Source: Bacillota bacterium
GTDB taxonomy: Bacteria; Bacillota; Clostridia; Oscillospirales; Ruminococcaceae
DNA length: 64,000 nt
Assembly (NCBI GenBank): GCA_023460035.1
Contig: JAEWRN010000044.1
Location: forward strand, 1-64,000
Direction of reading: 5' to 3'
In this document: in pieces, positions 58,726 through 64,000 of the stretch
Numbering within the stretch: the first letter of the stretch is position 1
Layout: each line of letters starts with the position of its first letter
Made by a program: the position numbers and the translations under genes
The notes under the pieces: model-generated
The model's input: only the letters and a program-made list of their open reading frames with translations
Told to the model about the DNA's origin: nothing
The model's database searches: none

Positions 58726-59949
58726 TTATTCCGCGGGGTGGGCAAACTCTGCCACCAGTTGCTGCAAAATGGCAACGCAGGTGTCCATGTCCTCTGCGGT
58801 GATATGCTCTGACGGGCCGTGAAACGCATACCCGCCGGTGCCAAGGTTGGGGCAGGGCAGGCCGCGGTAAGACAAAATAGAACCGTCGGTACCGCCGCGC
58901 ACCGGCTGCACCACCGGCACCAGACCCACGGCCTCTATGGCGCGCCGGGCGCGCTCGACCAAATAAAAGCAGGAACGTATTTTTTCGGCCATATTGTAAT
59001 AGGTGTCCGACAGGCGCAGTGTCACCGTGCCCTCGCCGTACTTTTCGTTCATCCACGCCGCGGCGCGCTGCACCATGCGCTTGCGCGTTTCAAACGCCGC
59101 GCTGTCGTGGTCGCGCACAATGTAAAACAGCTCGGCCTGCGCCACGTTGCCGCTCATGCGGTCAAGGTGGTAAAACCCCTCATACCCCTCGGTGTTGGCC
59201 GGGGTCTCGGCGGGCAGCAGCGACGCGAACTCCATACCCAGCAGCAGTGCGTTTTTCATCACGCCCTTTGCCGTGCCGGGGTGTACCGAAACACCGTGTA
59301 TCGTCACTTCGGCCGACGCCGCGTTAAAGGTCTCGTACTCCAGTTCCCCCGCCGGGCCACCGTCCACCGTATAAGCGATCTTGGCCCCAAAACCCTCAAT
59401 GTCAAACCCGTGGGCACCGCGGCCCACCTCTTCATCCGGGGTAAAGGCAATGCATATCTTGCCGTGCGGGATGTTCTGTGTAAGCAGTTCTTCTGCCAGT
59501 GTCATGATCTCGGCAATGCCGGCCTTGTCATCCGCCCCAAGCAAGGTGGTGCCGTCGGTCGTGATCAGCGTTTTGCCCGCCATCATGGTAAGCTCGGGGA
59601 AATTTGCGGGCGAAAGTACCGCCCCACTGCCGGCCAGTTTTACCGGGCCGCCGTCGTACTGTTTTATCATCTGCGGCTTGACGCCAATGCCGCAAAACGC
59701 GGGCGCGGTGTCCATATGGGCAAGTAAGCCCAACGCTTCTACCTGCTCAAGGCCCGGCGTTGCGGGCAGTTCCCCATAGACATAACAGCCGTCTTGCAGC
59801 CGCACATTCTGGATGCCCAGCTGCACCATTTCCTGTTGTAATAACCGTGCAAGGTCCCATTGCCGTTCACTGGTGGGGGCGCTGGTGCTGCCCTCGGTAC
59901 TGTCGGTCGCCACGGTGACATACCGCAGCAGACGTTCTGCCGCTTTCAT
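58726..59949 (-). CDS. pepT: Peptidase T (tripeptidase)
   Basis: 407 residues from ATG 59949 (GAGGAG upstream), matching the PepT length. Zinc ligands are visible: GLLAHMDTAP (His78, Asp80), LLGADDKAG (Asp140), FTPDEEVG (Glu173-Glu174) and the C-terminal His in YAFHGPSEH. PepT releases the N-terminal residue of tripeptides in the cytoplasm. A dimerisation domain occupies about 205-320. A frame extension to 60021 overlaps the transporter gene and has no good ribosome site. Confidence 0.93.
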   Translation of the reverse strand: MKAAERLLRYVTVATDSTEGSTSAPTSERQWDLARLLQQEMVQLGIQNVRLQDGCYVYGELPATPGLEQVEALGLLAHMDTAPAFCGIGVKPQMIKQYDGGPVKLAGSGAVLSPANFPELTMMAGKTLITTDGTTLLGADDKAGIAEIMTLAEELLTQNIPHGKICIAFTPDEEVGRGAHGFDIEGFGAKIAYTVDGGPAGELEYETFNAASAEVTIHGVSVHPGTAKGVMKNALLLGMEFASLLPAETPANTEGYEGFYHLDRMSGNVAQAELFYIVRDHDSAAFETRKRMVQRAAAWMNEKYGEGTVTLRLSDTYYNMAEKIRSCFYLVERARRAIEAVGLVPVVQPVRGGTDGSILSYRGLPCPNLGTGGYAFHGPSEHITAEDMDTCVAILQQLVAEFAHPAE

Positions 59950-59977
59950 CTTAGTTTGTTCTCCTCTCGCTATGCGA

Positions 59978-61318
59978 TCAATCTTCGTCCTTTGCGGGTT
60001 CTTCGCCTGTTTCGGGCGCAAATTTTTCCATCTTCAGCCGTTCAATACAGCGCTGGTTTGCCGCCAGAATGGTGCACACCCAGCCCTTTGTTTTCAGCGG
60101 GATGACTTCGCCCTGTGCCGGGATGCGCCCAAGCATATTCGTGATAAACCCGTTGAGCGTGTCGGAATCATCGTTGTCAAAAAAGTCGTTGCCCAAAACG
60201 CGTTCCACTTCTTCTACTTCCAATTCGCCGTCCAGCATCCAGCTGGTGGGAGAAAGCTGCACAATACCGTTTTCTTCCTCGTCGTCGTGCTCGTCGTCCA
60301 TCTCGCCGACAATCGACTCCAGCAGGTCCTCCATCGTCACAATGCCCTCAGTGCCGCCGTATTCGTCCACGACCACCGCCATGCGCTGGCGACTCTCTTT
60401 AAACTGGTGCAGCAGCACGCTGCAACGCATCGTCTCGGGCACATACAGCACCGGGCGCATCAAATCGTTTACGGTTTTGGCCACTTCGCCGGTTTGCAGC
60501 AAATCGGGGATGATGTCTTTCACATACACAATGCCCACAATGTTGTCCAAACTGCCCTCGTACACTGGCAGGCGAGAAAAGCGCTCTTCCTTTTGCAGCT
60601 GTAACAGCTCTGCCAGCGACGCGCCGTGCTCGATGGCCACCACCTCGGTGCGGTGGGTCATCACCTCGCTGACATGCAAATCGTCAAATTCAAAGATGTT
60701 CTGTATCATCACCCGCTCGTGCGGTTCAATGGCGCCGGAGTCCTCCCCCGCTTCCACCATCATCAAAATATCCTCTTCATCCACCGGCTCTTCGTCGCTG
60801 GAAGCCCCGATGCCAAACAGCCGCAGCACCAGGTTGGTGGAAAAGGCCAAAAACTTGACAAACGGCTTGCACACACGGTAAACGCCCCAAACAACGCCCA
60901 CCACTTTCAGCGCGGTGGCGTCGGGGTCTTTCAGCGCAATGCGCTTGGGCACCAGCTCGCCCAAAATCAGTGTGAAATACGAAATAACGATTGTGATGAC
61001 CACCAGCACGATGCTGCGCAGCACCCCCAAAGGCAACGGTAAAAAGCCCAGCAGCTTTGTCACCGGGTCGGCAAAATTATCCGCGGCGACCGCCGAGTTT
61101 AAAAAGCCCGACAGCGTGACGCCGATTTGAATCGTTGCCAGAAAGTCTGACGGGGATTCGGTGATGGTTACCAGCCGCTTTGCGGCCCCATCCCCCGCCT
61201 CCGCCAGCTTGCGGATTTTAGGGTTGTTGATCGACACGATTGCCATTTCGCTCATCGCAAAATAAGCGTTCACGCCAATCAGCGCGAAAATGAGCAGTAT
61301 ACTGGGCCAAACGTCCAT
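59978..61318 (-). CDS. HlyC/CorC (CNNM) family transporter
   Basis: 446 residues from ATG 61318 (AAAGAGGT upstream). An N-terminal DUF21/CNNM domain with about four helices (ILLIFALIGVNAYFAMSEMA) is followed by a CBS pair (about 205-330, VMTHRTEVVAIEHGASLAEL) and a C-terminal CorC_HlyC domain (about 345-430). The family transports or senses magnesium or cobalt; the acidic stretch DDEHDDEEENG before the last domain is notable. It lies 28 bases upstream of pepT and probably shares its transcript. Confidence 0.88.
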   Translation of the reverse strand: MDVWPSILLIFALIGVNAYFAMSEMAIVSINNPKIRKLAEAGDGAAKRLVTITESPSDFLATIQIGVTLSGFLNSAVAADNFADPVTKLLGFLPLPLGVLRSIVLVVITIVISYFTLILGELVPKRIALKDPDATALKVVGVVWGVYRVCKPFVKFLAFSTNLVLRLFGIGASSDEEPVDEEDILMMVEAGEDSGAIEPHERVMIQNIFEFDDLHVSEVMTHRTEVVAIEHGASLAELLQLQKEERFSRLPVYEGSLDNIVGIVYVKDIIPDLLQTGEVAKTVNDLMRPVLYVPETMRCSVLLHQFKESRQRMAVVVDEYGGTEGIVTMEDLLESIVGEMDDEHDDEEENGIVQLSPTSWMLDGELEVEEVERVLGNDFFDNDDSDTLNGFITNMLGRIPAQGEVIPLKTKGWVCTILAANQRCIERLKMEKFAPETGEEPAKDED

Positions 61319-61644
61319 ATTGTATTTCTTAACCTCTTTCTTTTTTAGCCTGCGGTGGCAAAACACCCACGCAAAGCATACCTATAATATTAAAATGTTA
61401 CCAAATGCAGGTCTGCCGCGTCAAGCAATGCGCGGTGCGCTGCGGGTACGGTGTGTCGCGCCCTGCCGCCCAAGCGGGCCCGCAGAGTTCTTTTTTTCAT
61501 CATTCTGCGCAAATGCGCCCCATTTTGCCCGTTTTGGCGCTTTTCTGTGTCAGAGCTGTCAAATTTATGCGAAAGCGGGCGACAACCGCACAAGAAGAAC
61601 TTTAAATGGCCGGGCGATTATGCTATACTGAACAAGGTTATTGC
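61319..61644. other. Intergenic region upstream of the FucNAc genes
   Basis: A stretch between the divergently oriented transporter and capE. It contains no gene-like frame with a ribosome site; the short open frames here are chance. A -10-like TATACT occurs at 61624-61629 without a convincing -35. The GC content drops toward capE. Confidence 0.5.
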
Positions 61645-61673
61645 TTGATTGCATCCTTGTGAAAAAATAAAAT
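61645..61673 (+). promoter_or_regulatory. Promoter of the capE-capF-capG operon
   Basis: TTGATT (61645-61650), a 17-base spacer and TAAAAT (61668-61673) form a good sigma-A promoter 60 bases before ATG 61733. Confidence 0.62.
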
Positions 61674-61732
61674 GAATATGTACGCTTTGGGCACCGTGCG
61701 GTACCCAAAACGCGGAAGGGGAACCATCTTTT

Positions 61733-62770
61733 ATGAACAGTATCTTTGGCGGTAAAACCTTGCTTATCACCGGCGGCACCGGCAGCTTTGGCAACACGGT
61801 GCTCAAACATTTTCTTTCCACTGAAATTGGCGAAATTCGCATTTTTTCGCGGGATGAAAAAAAGCAGGACGATATGCGCCACGAATACCAGCTGCGCTAC
61901 CCGGAGCTTGCAAACAAGCTGAAGTTCTACATTGGGGATGTGCGCAACCGCGACAGCATCCACGCAGCCATTGGCGGGGTGGATTTTATTTTTCACGCCG
62001 CGGCGCTGAAGCAGGTGCCCAGCTGCGAGTTTTTCCCCATGGAGGCCGTGCGCACCAACATTGTGGGCACCGACAACCTGCTGGCGGAGGCCATTGAGGC
62101 GGGTGTCAAAAAAGTGGTTTGCCTTTCTACCGACAAAGCCGCGTACCCCATTAACGCGATGGGCATTTCAAAGGCCATGATGGAAAAGGTGATTGGCGCG
62201 CGTGCACGCACCGTTAAAGCAGAGAACACGACCATCTGCTGCACCCGCTACGGCAACGTGATGGCCAGCCGCGGCAGCGTGATCCCGCTGTTCATCGACC
62301 AAATCCGCGCGGGCAAACCCATCACCGTGACAAACCCCGGCATGACCCGTTTTCTGATGAGCCTTGACGAAGCGGTCAGCCTGGTGGTATTTGCATTTGA
62401 GCACGCCGAACCCGGCGATTTGTTTGTGCAAAAAAGCCCGGCTTCCACCATTGGGGTGCTGGCCGAGGCGGTGCAACAGCTGTTTGGCAACACCGGTGTG
62501 CGGGTGATTGGTGACCGGCACGGCGAAAAGCTGTACGAAACACTGCTCACCAGTGAAGAGCGCATGCACGCCGTGGACCTTGGCGGCTACTTTAAAGTGT
62601 CGGCCGACACCCGCGACTTAAACTACGACAAATATTTTGTAGAGGGCACCTTGCCGCAGGACAGCCTTGACGCTTACACCAGCCACAACACCCACCGGCT
62701 GGACGTGCAGGGCGTGGTGGACAAGCTGATGGAGCTGGACTACATTAAAGAAGAACTTGCAAAGGAGTAA
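61733..62770 (+). CDS. capE: UDP-GlcNAc 4,6-dehydratase/5-epimerase (CapE/FnlA)
   Basis: 345 residues, complete. LLITGGTGSFGNTVLKHFL is the NAD-binding start, then RDEKKQDDMRHEYQLRYPEL, STDKAAYPINAMG and CTRYGNVMASRGSVIPLFID, all typical of CapE/FnlA. It makes the 4-keto-6-deoxy sugar that leads to UDP-N-acetyl-L-fucosamine. The enzyme is the intact counterpart of the frameshifted gene at 13980-15021. capF follows with its ATG four bases after the stop, then capG. An FlaA1-type relative is possible, but capF and capG settle the pathway. Confidence 0.92.
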   Translation: MNSIFGGKTLLITGGTGSFGNTVLKHFLSTEIGEIRIFSRDEKKQDDMRHEYQLRYPELANKLKFYIGDVRNRDSIHAAIGGVDFIFHAAALKQVPSCEFFPMEAVRTNIVGTDNLLAEAIEAGVKKVVCLSTDKAAYPINAMGISKAMMEKVIGARARTVKAENTTICCTRYGNVMASRGSVIPLFIDQIRAGKPITVTNPGMTRFLMSLDEAVSLVVFAFEHAEPGDLFVQKSPASTIGVLAEAVQQLFGNTGVRVIGDRHGEKLYETLLTSEERMHAVDLGGYFKVSADTRDLNYDKYFVEGTLPQDSLDAYTSHNTHRLDVQGVVDKLMELDYIKEELAKE

Positions 62771-62774
62771 CCCC

Positions 62775-63914
62775 ATGGAAAAGGACGCAGCCATTCTTGT
62801 AACGGGCGCGGCGGGCTTTGTGGGGCACAACCTGCTGTTTGCGCTGCAAAACCGGGGGTATACCCGCGTGTTTGCATATGACCGCGACAGCACCCAAAGC
62901 GAGCTGGAAGCCTGGTGCGGCAGTGCCCGGTTTGTGTTTCACCTCGCCGGTGTCAACCGCCCCAAAGACCCGAAAGAGTTTTATGACGGCAACAGCGACC
63001 TGACTGCCCAGCTGTGCCGCCTTTTGGCCGCTGCGGGCGGGCAGTGCCCGGTGCTGATGACCAGCAGCACGCAGGCGGTGAATGACAGCGACTACGGCAA
63101 AAGCAAGGCGCTGGCCGAAGCGGCGCTGCTGGCCTACGGCAAAGACACCGGCGCACCGGTGCACCTTACCCGCATGCCCGGCGTGTTTGGCAAGTGGTGC
63201 CGCCCCGGCTACAACAGCGTTGTGGCCACCTTTTGCCACAACATCGCAAACGATTTGCCGGTTTCAATTCGCGATGAAAGCTTTTCGCTGCCGCTGGTGT
63301 ATATTGACGACGTGGTTGATTGCCTGATTGGCGCGATGGAGGGGCACACGGTGCCCGACACGCAAAACCCCGGCTATTTTGCCATTCACCCGGTTTACGA
63401 AATTACGCTGGGCGAGCTGGCAACTACGCTGCGCGGCTTCCGTGACAGCCGCACCACGCTAACAGTGCCCCACCAGGGCGACGCGCTGACCAAAAAGCTG
63501 TACAGCGCCTACCTTTCGTACTTAGAGCCAAACCACGGCTTTTCGTACCCGCTTGCCATGCACACCGACGCGCGCGGCAGCTTTACCGAGTTTTTGCGCA
63601 CCCCCGAGCGCGGGCAGGTGAGTATCAACATCAGCAAGCCCGGCATTGTGAAGGGCAACCACTGGCACGATTCGAAAAACGAAAAGTTTTTGGTCGTGCA
63701 GGGCCGCGGCGTCATCCGCTTTCGGCGTCCGGACAGTGACGAAATTTTCAGCTACCATGTAACCGGCGACAAGCTGGAGGTTGTGGATATCCCCACCGGC
63801 TACACCCATAACATTGAAAACGAGGGGGACACCGACCTTGTGACCGTGATGTGGGCAAACGAATGCTTTGACCCCGAACACCCCGACACCTGGTTTTTGC
63901 CGGTGCAGGAATAA
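62775..63914 (+). CDS. capF: UDP-2-acetamido-2,6-dideoxy-hexulose reductase (CapF/FnlB)
   Basis: 379 residues from ATG 62775 (AAGGAG upstream). The N-terminal SDR domain has LVTGAAGFVGHNLLFAL, and the C-terminal cupin domain has GNHWHDSKNEKFLVVQG with metal-binding His residues. This two-domain layout is specific to CapF-type enzymes: the cupin epimerises C3 and the SDR reduces C4. The cupin starts at about residue 250 (MHTDARGSFTEFLRTPERGQ). It lies between capE and capG. Confidence 0.93.
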   Translation: MEKDAAILVTGAAGFVGHNLLFALQNRGYTRVFAYDRDSTQSELEAWCGSARFVFHLAGVNRPKDPKEFYDGNSDLTAQLCRLLAAAGGQCPVLMTSSTQAVNDSDYGKSKALAEAALLAYGKDTGAPVHLTRMPGVFGKWCRPGYNSVVATFCHNIANDLPVSIRDESFSLPLVYIDDVVDCLIGAMEGHTVPDTQNPGYFAIHPVYEITLGELATTLRGFRDSRTTLTVPHQGDALTKKLYSAYLSYLEPNHGFSYPLAMHTDARGSFTEFLRTPERGQVSINISKPGIVKGNHWHDSKNEKFLVVQGRGVIRFRRPDSDEIFSYHVTGDKLEVVDIPTGYTHNIENEGDTDLVTVMWANECFDPEHPDTWFLPVQE

Positions 63915-63935
63915 TGCCGAAACTGGAGGCGTTTC

Positions 63936-64000
63936 ATGCGTAAATTAAAGCTTATGACCATTGTGGGCACCCGGCCGGAGATCATTCGGCTGTCGGAGGT
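63936..64000 (+). CDS. capG: UDP-GlcNAc 2-epimerase-like protein CapG/FnlC, N-terminus only
   Basis: ATG 63936, nine bases after GGAGG, reads MRKLKLMTIVGTRPEIIRLSEV before the window ends. TIVGTRPEIIRLS is the signature start of the CapG/FnlC and WecB epimerases. Following capE and capF, it should complete UDP-L-FucNAc. The rest is beyond the window. Confidence 0.85.
   Translation, partial: MRKLKLMTIVGTRPEIIRLSE

Noticed and set aside
1..64000. CRISPR arrays, tRNA and rRNA genes
   Set aside because: No evenly spaced short repeats with unique spacers were found. The only dense repeats are protein-coding (Cna-B), IS-derived, or the 17-bp wbpI duplication. No cloverleaf or rRNA-like stretch was seen in the intergenic regions.

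Overview
This window looks like chromosomal DNA from a Gram-positive gut Clostridium-type bacterium, most likely Oscillospiraceae/Ruminococcaceae (a relative of Faecalibacterium, Gemmiger or Subdoligranulum). That placement is an inference. It rests on AGGAGG-type ribosome sites, TTG/GTG starts, a Wzy-type capsule locus with an LCP protein and a CpsB/C/D phosphoregulatory set, a sortase with a Cna-B adhesin, an MgtE/MATE/PepT housekeeping mix, and the GC-rich codon use of the right half beside the AT-richer capsule genes. No rRNA, tRNA or CRISPR array was seen.

Layout. (1) 1-1.5 kb: two IS3-family elements, one cut by the window edge and one with a decayed orfB, followed by a serine acetyltransferase fragment. 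(2) 1.67-22.7 kb, all on the minus strand and read right to left from a promoter at about 22.78 kb: a capsule/exopolysaccharide operon. It runs chain-length protein, tyrosine kinase, PHP phosphatase, LCP ligase, two sugar-1-phosphate transferases (one truncated), glycosyltransferases, flippase, polymerase, and the WbpA/I/B/D/E set for UDP-2,3-diacetamido-mannuronic acid plus an LpxD-like acyltransferase. Several of its genes carry lesions: a 17-bp tandem duplication in wbpI, a dinucleotide loss in the capE-like gene, a fused glycosyltransferase containing a G8 tract, and a truncated sugar transferase. (3) 22.9-25.4 kb: tandem amidohydrolases behind a clear promoter and a leader hairpin. (4) 25.8-28.7 kb: a compact operon of an alpha/beta hydrolase, an acyltransferase of the condensation/AATase fold and a zinc-ribbon membrane protein. 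(5) 28.7-30.2 kb: an intact IS3-family element lying in the loop of a former terminator, with its 3' end duplicated in tandem. (6) 30.3-31.6 kb: a degenerate GGDEF-EAL protein.

(7) 31.7-50.4 kb: a surface-structure region. A 3426-residue Cna-B adhesin and a small partner gene lie behind three SARP-like heptamers spaced exactly 11 bp apart. A BTAD (SARP-like) regulator is divergent from a sortase, a transglutaminase-like lipoprotein and a six-gene type IV pilus/type II secretion-like operon (PilC, four small membrane-anchored pilin-like proteins, PilT). (8) 50.4-61.3 kb: ordinary genes (GT-C-like membrane protein, nucleoside hydrolase, Crp/Fnr regulator, D-amino-acid aminotransferase, mgtE with an attenuator-like leader, MATE pump, pepT, HlyC/CorC transporter). 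(9) 61.7-64 kb: the start of a second sugar locus, an intact capE-capF-capG set for UDP-N-acetyl-L-fucosamine.

The likely common theme is the cell surface. The capsule locus would build a polymer containing diacetamido-uronic acid and, given the WbuB-like transferase and capE genes, probably FucNAc. The regulator-adhesin-sortase-pilus region would decorate the same envelope. The most unusual points are the reversible-looking lesions in the capsule operon, the SARP-type operator in front of the adhesin, the pilus-like operon with non-canonical pilins, and the mgtE leader with its small ORF and terminator.
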